NCBI GenBank assembly: GCA_030849835.1
Contig: JASAOC010002104.1
Coordinates: 62,001 to 126,000, forward strand
Origin: Herpetomonas samuelpessoai
Taxonomy: Eukaryota; Euglenozoa; Kinetoplastea; Trypanosomatida; Trypanosomatidae
Length of the DNA: 64,000 bases
Direction of reading: 5' to 3'
Of this stretch, positions 11,101 to 19,630 are shown in pieces. The notes beneath the pieces are model-generated. The model searched no databases, had not been told where the DNA came from, and saw nothing but the letters and a program-made list of their open reading frames with translations. A program made the position numbers and the translations under genes. Position 1 is the first letter of the stretch. Every line of letters begins with the position of its first letter.

Positions 11101-12027
11101 GGAAATCAGTCGCGCCGCCATCCCTTCTTGCATCGCAGACACAAACTGTGTACCAAGAGACAGAAACGTTTCCGAGTCCGGTAGCGGTGCCACCTCGTCC
11201 CCGTAGCTCGCGTGCACGCGCCAGGCCGTCGCCGCTTGCGCGTACAGCGTGGCCAACACGCGAGCCGCCGCCACCTGCAGGCGAACGCGTGCACAAAGGG
11301 AGGGACTCACGGTCCCAAGAAACGCGTTTGGGTTGCCGAGTGTGAGCAGTTCCTGTGGGGTACCGTGCACGGCTACTTGAAAGAGGGTTGGGACAGCACT
11401 GAGAAGGTACTCGTTGCGCGTCACGCAGTTCCGCTGCGGGAGTGTGTCGGCCATCTCCTGAAGCAGCACCACCGCACGCATGGGCAGTGGGCCGTCCGTG
11501 GTCGCCGCTGCCAACGCTGCCTGAGGGAGTGGAGGAGGTGCCGACACGACAGTCGAGAGGGCCGTGCTCATGTGTTGAAAGGCGCTATTCAGCACCGCCG
11601 TCAGGGCCTCCGTCGCCGCCTGTCGGTCGCCTTCTGTGACTTGGTCTTCCAGTATCATGATAGCCTTTGTTGCCACGGATGCCGACTGCTTCATCAGTGC
11701 TGTGACTTGCGGAGCGGAGAACACAGACGTGGCAGACGACGCAGATGCCCCAAAGTTAGCATTAAAAAGAACACGGTCCAGCAGGCGAGCAGCGACGTCA
11801 GCAAGCTCGCCAGGTGGGGTTCGCGCCGTCATACGCTGCTTGAGAACAGACAGAGAGACCATCAGAATGGACGGGGGAGTGGTGGCCCAATGCTCACTGC
11901 AGAGGTCCACCACCGCGAGGAGAAACCCAGGCGCAGCGCTCATGGCCTCGAGCTGCTGCTCGGCGCCCACACGCTGCGCGTTCTCTGGGCTGAGAACTCT
12001 CCGCAGTAGGTCCGGTAGAGATTCCAT
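8170..12027 (-). CDS. Importin-beta family nuclear transport receptor (importin-9/Kap114-like)
   Basis: A 1285-aa all-helical protein. The N-terminus (LLRRVLSPENAQRVGAEQQL, then helices ending near SLSVLKQRM) matches the importin-beta N-terminal domain that binds Ran-GTP. The rest reads as HEAT-like helical pairs. A strongly acidic Asp/Glu stretch lies at about 1178-1210, shortly before the C-terminal helices (LRAVFGALPALLSRYGP, FFDPDELETVQRFFEF). An acidic loop followed by a short last repeat is seen in importin-9/Kap114, which carries histones and ribosomal proteins, and the C-terminal helices resemble that family. The protein is longer than the usual ~1040 aa because of low-complexity inserts, for example a Gly-rich one near 1110. 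Family membership is fairly sure; the importin-9 assignment is inference, and importin-7/8 or -11 are alternatives. Confidence 0.85.
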   Translation of the reverse strand: MESLPDLLRRVLSPENAQRVGAEQQLEAMSAAPGFLLAVVDLCSEHWATTPPSILMVSLSVLKQRMTARTPPGELADVAARLLDRVLFNANFGASASSATSVFSAPQVTALMKQSASVATKAIMILEDQVTEGDRQAATEALTAVLNSAFQHMSTALSTVVSAPPPLPQAALAAATTDGPLPMRAVVLLQEMADTLPQRNCVTRNEYLLSAVPTLFQVAVHGTPQELLTLGNPNAFLGTVSPSLCARVRLQVAAARVLATLYAQAATAWRVHASYGDEVAPLPDSETFLSLGTQFVSAMQEGMAARLISLRLSASAAVAQQLLSSPSAPPGALPSSLSINTLLSLMELECQLLGIVPVAAKCRTAGQRKAKPHRAGAGPSPQEVAYAHDLLKSVHEALREDVATYHQALLVDAEDGEDVDEEGAGLYEQGHTDDTPLDVDEAWQAYHLKVRKCSELRWRYLEAAAGAMSSPAKAARKKFLRAIHTNEGLANGKVAFAEVNAFFNVFLQYAWLSLREAAQWVADPNVFLQREDEKDLVWAVRDVVALTMTRYCRALGDYFTQIALENLFGVLAVAAGASDGLESHLTREAAMFLMDSILTTNRKEVLACGEADYLPLVDTLLASDASSANAAVAARALILLGTLLTFLAQSEWRGSSTTAAQRCSVVLPAAVASLAAQGPGASPPLLRACACRLLLSLLPLASADVLHDTFTHGNGQAALLSLLVFPSGDSSGGGGASGEMLYLVLDVLSSWLARLRGAGVPSHGAEYRLPTAHTALFACWRCHLQDPNVDEAILSVFAEYIRSPAGDEAFVAELPWLQHLLLSDGVAFQSGGGNSAVGASAELCSVPGVVQLLTQVFLRGSDRAANATASAVLDALCVLLLSTEESAILDASSACLATLLRRCPQAETVRVMVPPSLLAAVQRGVHSLTDPVPGPHDSSFASATAHIAALDEERVAAPLTTVLLGVVLRMLHPQRQEVSLFNVGRVLVAIVEHAPHFSEEEVRLLIDTVAHRLESVQTPSVAQQLIAPLSGLLKAYPAAFLQVLREGGMLSRTFARWLPQVRGFFGKRDVLRSCDALIRLLTHWEQSGLAGVTVPWVQGGGGDGTHGAGEGRQRARGSGKHGARKGKRLAGEELPLDLAAFLSIGQSLVVLTEMLESGEWWEMERAEQLEEEGDTTGGGGRLWRESDSDSAGEEDEVYEDVDDDGDDIEEDAGGPSGPATAPHTQQQERQEQTEARQRESAKEELRAVFGALPALLSRYGPAVTPFFDPDELETVQRFFEFIQGP

Positions 12028-12053
12028 TCCGTATAAATTTGAAGTCGCACGAC

Positions 12054-12055
12054 CT
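12054..12055 (-). promoter_or_regulatory. Probable trans-splice acceptor for the importin gene
   Basis: Minus-strand sequence before the ATG at 12027 has a long T/C tract (plus 12059-12095) followed by GGTGAG, the first AG. This leaves a 5' UTR of about 26 nt. Assigned by pattern only. Confidence 0.5.
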
Positions 12056-12752
12056 CACCAAGTGAAAGGAGAGGACAAAAAAAAAAAAAAGGAGGCGAAC
12101 TTCTGTGTACAATGGGAGGAGGAGGAGGAGGAGGAGCCGTGTGAAAGAGGAAAGGATGGCTACGAAGGAAAAACAAAACAAAGGAAAGAGAAGAACAGCC
12201 GACTCCCAATCCTCGGACGTCAAAATGATGTAAAGGAGTCGTCCCAAATGCGGGGGTCGGAGGAAAGCCAGCGCCAGCGTGTGTGAATCCTCTGAAAAGG
12301 AAGTGTCGAGCGTGCACAGAGGAACGGCGACGAAAGGAGGGGCGAATAGAAGCAACGAGTTGACGATGCACAAAGGAAATAAGGCACGCCCTGCCATACG
12401 ACAAGAGGACTTCTGTCCTTCGCCAAAGAGCGGTTCTTTTCACAAAAGGTGTGGCCAGAGGACGCTACTCCCGTCAGCGCTGCAGAGGCGGCCACGCGGC
12501 GTTGCCGCTAGCATTCAACAGTTGTTATTATCATTATTATTATTATTTTGGTGTGTGTTTGTGTCGCTATTGATGACGCTTTTGTCGAAATTAGGCTCCT
12601 GGGGGGTAGCCAGGACAATAAACCTCAGCCAGGTGGAAGACAAGATGTTAAGCAGCTATCGCCGCTGACGTCTCGAGGTACAACACTTGGTAAAGGAGCT
12701 TGACCAAAGAAGCAAGGCATCCATGACGGCACGCACGAGAGAAAGCTTCCGG
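12056..12752. repeat. Intergenic region with GGA and ATT simple repeats
   Basis: About 0.7 kb without a gene. It contains an A14 run (12077-12090), a GGA trinucleotide tract (about 12115-12135) and an ATT tract (about 12530-12546). Nothing else was recognised. Confidence 0.6.
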
Positions 12753-14894
12753 TCACGACTTGTCCTGCGCGAGGGGCACCGGGGCGGAGGAAGCTGGTGC
12801 CACCGTGCCACTGCTCGGGCGGGGTCCGGCCGCGTCAATGGGTGGGGGCACCATGGGGGACGCTTCGACAGGAATCAGCGGAGGAATCTTGGAGCAAATC
12901 TCCAACACGGCGCGTTCGAGCGGGGAGGGGGTTTCCTGATACATGTTGTCCACAACATTCACCAGCAGCCAGCTGGATTGGATCATCTGAATGACGGGAG
13001 GAATATCGTTGCTAGGAAATGGCGCAGCCCATAGGTCGAACGCCTCCCCGACCCACGCCCGGAACGAGTCCACAGACACGATCGTCGGCTGAATGACCTC
13101 CCGGCCAGGAAAGACGCCCCATGTCACGGCGGTGATACCACTGCCAAAGAGCTTCGCGGAGGCGGACGTGAGCGGCGCGAGGTGGTCTCCTTCGGCCGCG
13201 GCGGGGCCTACGGGCGACGAACTCGCGCTGCCTGGTGAATTTGCAGGCGGGTGACCTGGTGCGCCGTCGCTGGCGGTGGCCGTGGCCGCACGCACGTCAG
13301 GCTCCTCTATAGGCCAGTTGGAGCGGACCAGCGTGCCAGTGCTGTTCATGGCCATGTACTGGAGCGTTGGGTACTTGTCTAGTGTGGTGAAGACGGTCTG
13401 GGCGCTGGTGGCGGGGCAAAAGAATTCCACGTAGCCTTTTTGGTAAATAAAACCGTTCTGCGGACCCCACCCAACCACCCGGTTGGAGCTTGGTACCCCA
13501 TTTACCTGCGGCTGCGAGTTGATGGTGAATAGACCGCGGGCGTTCAGTGGTTTGAGGATAATCTCATCCACGTACGCGGTCTCGCCAGACAGCTCATCCG
13601 CCCACGGCAGCGTGCCGGTGCCCTCCAAGAAATTGACAAAAATGCGGCATAGCTCCTCCATCGCCTGTGGGATGTCCGACACACCACCGAGGGCAAGGAA
13701 CTGCGCGCAGCGTTTTGCTCGACTGCGCAGCAGCAGCTTTGCATGGTAGCCCCCTGAGCTCCCCCAAAGGTCAGGGTGCCCCTTGTCGCTTGACTGAAAG
13801 TCCTTCCACTGTGCCGTGCGCACCATGTAGCTCGTCACCCGCGAGGACCAGTGAATCGGCCGCACTGTCTCCTTGCGCCGCCGCTCCTCGTTTTCAGACG
13901 GCCGCCAGGGGAAGGCACGGTGCGTGCTCAGGTTCAGTCCTTTAATAATCGCGGGGATGGTGCTGTCAGAGTTCATGGTGAAGAAGTACGCCCCACCCGC
14001 GCCTGCAGCGAAGAGGCTGCGCACCAACTCCTGCATGGCGGCAACGACGGCCAGGCGGACGTCGCCCTCGCCGCTGTCCTCTGCCAAGGAGAGTCGCTGG
14101 GACAGCTCGGCCACGCCTGACCGCTCCATCAAATCAAGGGTGCGCAGCTGACGTGCGTTCGCGACGGGCAGGACACCAGGCAAGATGGGGCAGCGAATGC
14201 CGTGTGCGGCGCACTTGGCCAAAAACGTGGCAAACACGTTAGCGTCAAAGATGGGTTGGGTGATAACGTAGTCCGCCCCGGCGTCGATTTTTTCGCGGAG
14301 GTGCGCAATTTCCTCGTCCAGGTTCTCTGCCTCGGGACTTGCCACCACGGCAATGCCAAAGTAGTTGCCAAATTCCTGGCGAATGAAACGCACGAGGTCC
14401 ACAGCGTGCGGGAACGCCGGGCCGTTGCGGGTCGCGGTGGAACCTCCTGGGACCGCTGCGGGGGCGGCGGCCGGCGTGGACAGGTGCCGTGGGGGCTCCC
14501 CGGCTTGGCGAGGATGGGGGAGAGACGTGTGTGCGTCCCGTGGTGCCACGACGTTACCGCGTGTCGCCAAGAGATTTCGCACACCCTTTGCTTTGAGCAC
14601 CGTCAGGCATTTGATGACGTCCTCGCGGGTGCTCGTGTAGCCTGTGATGTTGACCTGATAGTTCACCGAGAGTAGGGTTTGGCAGGTAGAGGCGACCTCA
14701 ATGGAGGTGTCCGCTGTCTTTCCAAAGTCTCCCCACGTGATGGCGCAGAAGAGGGGGTCTAAGGAAGAGAGCCGCTCAATCTTGTCGTACAAGGTGAGCA
14801 TCCCCGCCTCAGAGGTGGGGGCAAAGAACTCGAACCCAAAATAGTGGCGCAAATTTTCATTGGCGCTCTTGATCGCTTCCACGAGCTTGACCAT
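12753..14894 (-). CDS. MTHFR: Methylenetetrahydrofolate reductase (MTHFR)
   Basis: Reduces 5,10-methylene-THF to 5-methyl-THF, the methyl donor for methionine synthesis; a cytosolic flavoprotein. The protein is 713 aa against about 656 in human. Residues 1 to about 320 form the FAD/TIM-barrel domain: FEFFAP with the catalytic-type Glu22, ITWGDFGKTADTSIE, ITQPIFDANVF, PILPGVLPV and YFFTMN. Residues about 345-713 match the eukaryotic regulatory domain (TINSQPQVNG, VVGWGPQNGF, AVTWGVFPGREVIQPT, LVNVVDN). Two Ala/Pro/Ser-rich insertions stand out, at about 115-162 and 550-590. The first interrupts the RGDPP loop of the folate site, which here reads RGN, so the Asp equivalent to E. coli MetF Asp120 is Asn. 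The human N-terminal Ser-rich phosphorylated extension is absent. Confidence 0.95.
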   Translation of the reverse strand: MVKLVEAIKSANENLRHYFGFEFFAPTSEAGMLTLYDKIERLSSLDPLFCAITWGDFGKTADTSIEVASTCQTLLSVNYQVNITGYTSTREDVIKCLTVLKAKGVRNLLATRGNVVAPRDAHTSLPHPRQAGEPPRHLSTPAAAPAAVPGGSTATRNGPAFPHAVDLVRFIRQEFGNYFGIAVVASPEAENLDEEIAHLREKIDAGADYVITQPIFDANVFATFLAKCAAHGIRCPILPGVLPVANARQLRTLDLMERSGVAELSQRLSLAEDSGEGDVRLAVVAAMQELVRSLFAAGAGGAYFFTMNSDSTIPAIIKGLNLSTHRAFPWRPSENEERRRKETVRPIHWSSRVTSYMVRTAQWKDFQSSDKGHPDLWGSSGGYHAKLLLRSRAKRCAQFLALGGVSDIPQAMEELCRIFVNFLEGTGTLPWADELSGETAYVDEIILKPLNARGLFTINSQPQVNGVPSSNRVVGWGPQNGFIYQKGYVEFFCPATSAQTVFTTLDKYPTLQYMAMNSTGTLVRSNWPIEEPDVRAATATASDGAPGHPPANSPGSASSSPVGPAAAEGDHLAPLTSASAKLFGSGITAVTWGVFPGREVIQPTIVSVDSFRAWVGEAFDLWAAPFPSNDIPPVIQMIQSSWLLVNVVDNMYQETPSPLERAVLEICSKIPPLIPVEASPMVPPPIDAAGPRPSSGTVAPASSAPVPLAQDKS

Positions 14895-15739
14895 CCTTGC
14901 ACAAGAGGTCCCCTCAAGTACGCAAACCTGAACGATTGATTTCTACCTGTCACACTGCACAGTGGCAGCAATGTTTACTTCTCGCTGTTGTTGTATTTCC
15001 TTGTCGATTCTGCCCTCCCGCGTTCCTGGGGGGGACGTTCCGATTCCGCAAAATAGTACGCGAGAGTGGACGCGTCAAAACGGGGGGACGGCGGTGAAAA
15101 GCCTTACGTACGGATGCTTTACAGTCACAAGGAGTCGAAAAATGCGCAGAAAAGATAGAAGGGGGACAGGACGGAAAGCAAGTATCTGGGCGGAAGGCAC
15201 CTTTTAGGAAGGTAAAAGGAAGGAGGAGGAGAGTGGCTTCGACAGAACATAGAGTGTAGGCTAGAGGCACCAGAACCCCGCATACACAAACGGTCCACGC
15301 GAATAGTTTTTTGACTTGCATGTTGAGGTCTTCCTCGTTGGCTTCCACGTTTTCCACGCAGCTCACTTCTGCTTGAACTCGCAGAGTCGTACGTGCAGGT
15401 TTTTTTTGGTTCGTTTTGTATTTGGTGGAGAGAGGAACGTTCCTCGTTTCGCACCGAGGGCGACGTCCCTTGTTACCCGCACACTGCGTTTTGCAGCAAG
15501 GATGATGGCTTCTCGCACAGGCGTCACCATTCGAGCGGTTGTAAAGCAAAAAAAAAAAAAAAAAAAACAGATATCCATAAGCAAAAGATGCCACTAAGCG
15601 TGGTGTGACAAGGCCATAGCAGGGCTGGCACTAAAGCGCCAAACAACTTGTTAACTCTACGAGTCACTCCGTGTGCTGACGCAGCACGACTCGCTTTCAT
15701 TTCTGTGACGTGTCGACCCCTTCACCGCAAGTTCCGCGT
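14895..15739. other. Intergenic region, no convincing gene
   Basis: About 0.85 kb between MTHFR and the small 101-aa ORF, with an A-homopolymer at about 15550-15567. A minus-strand open frame of over 200 codons crosses it and includes a hydrophobic stretch (about 15190-15300). It overlaps other open frames and has erratic composition, so I do not call it. Confidence 0.5.
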
Positions 15740-16045
15740 TCACGTCGAGCTCCCCTTCGTTGAATTGAGAGAGAAGTACATGTCCTCCAAAGGGTTCTCC
15801 GACTTCTTCGTCAGCGCCTGGCGAATCAAAGTATCAAGGAATTCGTCAATGTGATGCGACCGAATATACTCCTTCCCCAAGTACGTCTGCCACCGATAGT
15901 TGAGTGTTTTGAGCTCGTCTGATTTCGGGTTGGCGACAAGGGCTAGCAGAATTTGCTCACTCAGATCCTTGCACTCGTCTGCGGATTTGTTCGCCTCAAT
16001 AGATTCGTGCACCCGCTGCATCAGCATCTCCAAGTCGTCGGCCAT
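15740..16045 (-). CDS. Small conserved-looking protein of unknown function
   Basis: A 101-aa, helix-rich, soluble protein starting MADDLEMLMQRVHESIEANK. It is charged, has no TM segment or signal, and contains a compact core with Trp/Tyr (LNYRWQTYLGKEYIRSHHIDEF). The frame stays open 37 codons further upstream, but I choose the ATG at 16045. A pyrimidine tract and AG lie just before it on the minus strand (AG at 16067-16068), so the spliced-leader site would fall inside the longer version, and the upstream extension is low-complexity. No family was recognised. Balanced amino-acid use and lack of low complexity argue that it is real. Confidence 0.6.
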   Translation of the reverse strand: MADDLEMLMQRVHESIEANKSADECKDLSEQILLALVANPKSDELKTLNYRWQTYLGKEYIRSHHIDEFLDTLIRQALTKKSENPLEDMYFSLNSTKGSST

Positions 16046-16066
16046 TTGCGAGAGGTAACGTGCGAT

Positions 16067-16068
16067 CT
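16067..16068 (-). promoter_or_regulatory. Probable trans-splice acceptor deciding the start of the 101-aa ORF
   Basis: On the minus strand CCTCTTTCTGTGCGTCAG precedes the ATG at 16045, giving a 21-nt 5' UTR. Use of this site would exclude the upstream in-frame start at 16156. Confidence 0.45.
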
Positions 16069-16840
16069 GACGCACAGAAAGAGGATTGCACACCGTCAAG
16101 TCGCTTTTGTGTGTTTGTGTGTGTGGAGAGAGCCTAGGACGCCTTCCCGCACCCACCGCTGGTCCCTCGCGTGCTGGATGCTGAAGCTTTTTTTCGTATG
16201 TTCGAGTGTTACTTTCTTCTTTTTTGTGTGTTGATGCTGTTGTGACGGCCGAAACAGATGTGGTCTCACTTGCAAGAAAGAGAGCTCAAAGACAAGCATG
16301 AGCAGCGGTGATGCGAGATGCACCAGGAAAAAGGACAATGTGGAGAAGAGAGCGAAGGAGGTAGAGAAACCGGATCCCCAGTTGTCCCATGAGTCACCCG
16401 TTACCACGTCAAGCCTTCCTGTTTGATATGGGAGGCAAGCCCACGCAAGCACTGATGCTTTCTGCACCCACTGGTGAAATGCATGTGAATCTGTCCTTAC
16501 CCCTAAGCCTCTTTCTTACCGATCATTCTCTCTCGAGGAGCTGTTTGTTTGTCTGTCTGAGGAACGACAACTTGGGCAGAAAAGCGAGAGAAGCTCGTTG
16601 ATCCGCCAATGACCCAACAAGGGAAACGAGGGAAAAGAAAGAATCAGCAAAGTTAGACACAGAGAGCGTGCATGTAGTACTCGGTGAAGCAAGAGAGGAG
16701 CAAAATAGAGAAAAGTACGTAGTCTACAGATGATGGTGGTCCTCCAAGGGAAAAAAAATGTTTAACGAAGGGGCAGAACAATGAGTGCAGGTAGCCCAGC
16801 AGCATCCCTTCTCCACCAGCGCAAATTGAGATTCCCAGAG
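16069..16840. other. Intergenic region, no gene seen
   Basis: About 0.77 kb between the calcineurin-like gene and the 101-aa ORF. Only short, overlapping, low-complexity open frames are present. It presumably contains the 3' UTR of the calcineurin-like gene. Confidence 0.5.
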
Positions 16841-18202
16841 CTAGCCCGCCCACTGCCTTCGATGAACCCCTTGTTGAGGCTGCTGCCGAGGAGTGTCATC
16901 GTCATCCTCTGCCTCGTCATCAGCGTCGGAACTTCCAACCTCCGCCAGTTCCTCAAAGATTGCCTCTAGGTTGTCCAGCACAAACGGCAGTGACCACGAA
17001 ACGCCGTTGAGTCCTGGCAGCTCGAAGGGGTGGGGAGAACAGAAGAACTGGGTGAAGCGGATGTTATCGTCTGTGATGTGCAAGATGGCGCCTTTGTTAT
17101 CAAAAGTCCCGCTAAAGTTGGGGGTGGAAAACACGCCGATCATGCACGGAAAGTTGTTGTTGGGGTGTGCCCGATAAAGCTTGTAACCCTCGTCCTGGAC
17201 TTCGTGTCCACGCACGACGCAGAGCAGCTTGTTCACGTTGGCGAAATGCTTCAGGCACGCAAAGTTGAACAGATAGCTACACCCTCGCTGTTCGTTGGAC
17301 AAGAAGGTAGGTTCAACGTCAAATGTTCCGACTCCTGGGGTGTAGTACGGTCCTCCAGCAGAGGACTGAGTCAGCATAGTGGGGTTGTCGACGTCGTAGT
17401 AGGGATCCGACCACAGCAAGTCGCACATTGCCCCTTTCGTTGGCACTTCGCGAAACCGATAAATATGTTGGATATCCTGAATACGTGAAATGTCAGGTGA
17501 AAGTCCTCCGTGTACGCAGAAGTATCTCCCCGAAACCAATGCGGCAAGCGGCAACGCATTGCAGACAGCCATGATGCCGTTGTATACGTTCTTTGTGTAC
17601 TTTGATAAGCACTCTTTCTCAAATCCCAACAGATGGCTCATAAAACGGCTCTCGTGATTCCCACGAAGCAGATAAATGTTACTGGGAAAAGCAACCTTGG
17701 CCGCGAGAAGAAAAAGAAAGCACTCACAACCGCAGTTACTTGAGCCTGTGTAGTTTCCCAGAAAAACGTATTTGGTGTCTGATATCTTCTCCCCGATGGT
17801 GAAGATTTTCGCCAAGTCGTAGAGCTGTCCGAAAATATCGCCCACCACAGTCACAGGTCCATCAAGCGAGAGCGTGTTCGGCTCCTCGCGCAACAGGGCA
17901 GCTGCCCTTTGAGTCATCTCGATAGCTTCTTCCTTCCCCAGGCGTCCTTGACGGAGAAAGTGAAGCATAATGTTTCTCAAAATTGGGACCCCATTTGTAT
18001 CGAGGCAGTGGTTCCTCGGCAGCTCTTGCCACAGCGGCCGGGGAACGTTTTCTTTTACGCGTACATGATGTGCTGCCGGTGTTGGTGGGGGAGAGGACGA
18101 CCTAGTTGTTGAATTCATGGTCGGTCCGCGCTGTGGTAATGGTGGAATCGATGAGGAACGTGAGAGCACCCCACGTGAATGGTGTTGTCTCCGTTGTTGC
18201 AT
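16841..18202 (-). CDS. Calcineurin A-like protein, probable pseudophosphatase
   Basis: A 453-aa protein that aligns along its length with the catalytic subunit of calcineurin (PP2B). It has LLRGNHESRFM, CVHGGLSPDI, RGCSYLF, FSTPNF, CSPHPFELPG and the SWSLPFV helix that in PP2B leads into the regulatory-subunit-binding helix. The active site is broken. GDIHG reads GDIFG (metal-ligand His to Phe124) and GDYVDRG reads GNYTGSS (bridging Asp to Asn150, the next Asp to Gly153, catalytic Arg to Ser154). Asn182/His183, His231, Arg306 and His333 remain. A ~20-aa insertion precedes RGCSY. After the SWSLPFV helix the protein ends in an acidic Asp/Glu tail, with no calmodulin-binding or autoinhibitory region. 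The start is the ATG at 18202; a second ATG at 18118 after a pyrimidine-rich AG gives 425 aa and is also plausible. Likely a scaffold or decoy rather than an enzyme. Confidence 0.88.
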   Translation of the reverse strand: MQQRRQHHSRGVLSRSSSIPPLPQRGPTMNSTTRSSSPPPTPAAHHVRVKENVPRPLWQELPRNHCLDTNGVPILRNIMLHFLRQGRLGKEEAIEMTQRAAALLREEPNTLSLDGPVTVVGDIFGQLYDLAKIFTIGEKISDTKYVFLGNYTGSSNCGCECFLFLLAAKVAFPSNIYLLRGNHESRFMSHLLGFEKECLSKYTKNVYNGIMAVCNALPLAALVSGRYFCVHGGLSPDISRIQDIQHIYRFREVPTKGAMCDLLWSDPYYDVDNPTMLTQSSAGGPYYTPGVGTFDVEPTFLSNEQRGCSYLFNFACLKHFANVNKLLCVVRGHEVQDEGYKLYRAHPNNNFPCMIGVFSTPNFSGTFDNKGAILHITDDNIRFTQFFCSPHPFELPGLNGVSWSLPFVLDNLEAIFEELAEVGSSDADDEAEDDDDTPRQQPQQGVHRRQWAG

Positions 18203-18724
18203 ATCACCGATTGCGATCAAGGCAAAGGCAATGATCGGGTCGTTTGCGTGTGGGGCAATTTTCCCCCTTTTTAGACGACTGTTCGAAGGCGTGTGTGTGT
18301 GTGTGTGTGTGTATGGTTTCCGTTGGCTTTGATTTCCTTTGTTTTTGTCCTATAGAGTTGTGCCTACATCACCGAGTGTGAACTGCTTCGACATGGATAC
18401 CAAGGCATCGCTGCTTTACAGGTGTGCCAGAAACGTGGACCTGTTCATCTGCATTCCTGGAAAATCCGTCCATGTTCTGTGATAATCCACCGTCAGGGGA
18501 GTGCACACCCATTTCGTTAGGCCCAAGCAACCAGCCTACATGACGATTCAATCACCTGCTGACAGATCAGCGCAATTTAGTCTCTCGCTTCTTTTTTGCG
18601 AGAAATTTCAGTGGAACCATTGGTGGGGAAGGGGAGCAGTAACGAAAACACATAGGCGGACAAATGGGAAATACACAACAAACGTAGCCTGGGCAAATGG
18701 GTATGCACTCAGGTTGAAGCGTTG
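18203..18724. repeat. Intergenic region with (GT)11
   Basis: About 0.5 kb without a gene between the ALKBH4-like and calcineurin-like genes. It contains a GT tract of 22 nt at 18291-18312. Confidence 0.6.
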
Positions 18725-19630
18725 TCACAGGTAGTTTGTCGCGGCGTCCCAAACGGGTTGGGCGACCGCGATGTCTGCAGCTATTTCATCTGAGAGTTCC
18801 CGAAGTGTTACGGAGATGCGGCGACGTGTTACGCTCTCGGGGCGGATGCCGTGCATCCATGTGTACCTGCTATCCCCTGTCATGAGAAAAAAACAGCGGC
18901 GAGGGAGATGAACCTCTACAGCGATGCCGTTCTTATTCACAAACGTCATCGCACAGTCTTCCAAAAGATTGATTCCTCCGATTCTGCCACCCCAAAGCCA
19001 TGTGTCATCAATGTGAGGGTCGATGTTACTGATTTTCTCTTGCATGTATTCCAAAACAGATGCCTCCGCTATTTTGTACGGTGCACCCGTGAGCTTTTGG
19101 GTCTCTTCTGATACTCTGGATAATACTGGTTCCATCACTCGCGGCATCGCCGCTAGATCCGCAGGTTTCACTTTTTTCTTTTTGAAATTCTTCTTCGGGC
19201 CGAACTCGTGCTTCCGTCTTCCGCTCAGCGAATCCTTCCACGGTGCAAACGGCTCAGTGGGTGAATCAAAAAACGACACAAGTTGATCTTCCTCTTCAAC
19301 AGACAGAAACTCCTCGGTGACGAAAACGCCACGCAGCGCAACGTCTCTCGGTCGGAGGTCCGCATGATCACCACAGTTTCGCACCAACGGCACCTCAAAC
19401 ACACAGCCGCAAAGACGGCACAAGCTGAAATTGCTGGGGCCTATGAGAGCGAACGAGACGGACGAAGTTCTGTCTTCTTTTTGTTGATTTGCAATCACTG
19501 TCGCAGCGTCTTGTAACGACACCTCTCCTGCGAAGACTTTTTCAACACGTTCCGTGTGCCGACATAGCGCACAAAAACGAATGCCGTTGCAGAGACACCC
19601 AGGATGCTCTTGACCATGGGAAGATTTCAT
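18725..19630 (-). CDS. ALKBH4: ALKBH4-like 2-oxoglutarate/Fe(II) dioxygenase
   Basis: A 301-aa AlkB-family oxygenase, the same size as human ALKBH4. The N-terminal Cys cluster (GCLCNGIRFCALC) matches the CxCxGIRxCxxC motif of ALKBH4 and is absent from other AlkB homologues. The dioxygenase fold shows SGRRKHEFGPKKNFKKKK, the iron ligands in DPHIDDTWLWG (HxD), a distal His in TWMHGIRPE and the 2-oxoglutarate-binding Arg region RRRISVTLRELS. In animals ALKBH4 acts on actin methyl-lysine and other non-nucleic-acid substrates; whether this holds here is unknown. All catalytic residues appear intact. The ATG at 19630 begins just before the Cys motif. The neighbours, phosphomannomutase and the calcineurin-like gene, give no functional hint. 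Confidence 0.9.
   Translation of the reverse strand: MKSSHGQEHPGCLCNGIRFCALCRHTERVEKVFAGEVSLQDAATVIANQQKEDRTSSVSFALIGPSNFSLCRLCGCVFEVPLVRNCGDHADLRPRDVALRGVFVTEEFLSVEEEDQLVSFFDSPTEPFAPWKDSLSGRRKHEFGPKKNFKKKKVKPADLAAMPRVMEPVLSRVSEETQKLTGAPYKIAEASVLEYMQEKISNIDPHIDDTWLWGGRIGGINLLEDCAMTFVNKNGIAVEVHLPRRCFFLMTGDSRYTWMHGIRPESVTRRRISVTLRELSDEIAADIAVAQPVWDAATNYL

Noticed and set aside
14950-15594. Minus-strand open frame of about 214 codons with a hydrophobic stretch between MTHFR and the small ORF
   Set aside because: Composition is erratic (poly-Phe start from a homopolymer, many Cys/Arg), it overlaps open frames in other phases, and it covers the expected UTR and splice region.
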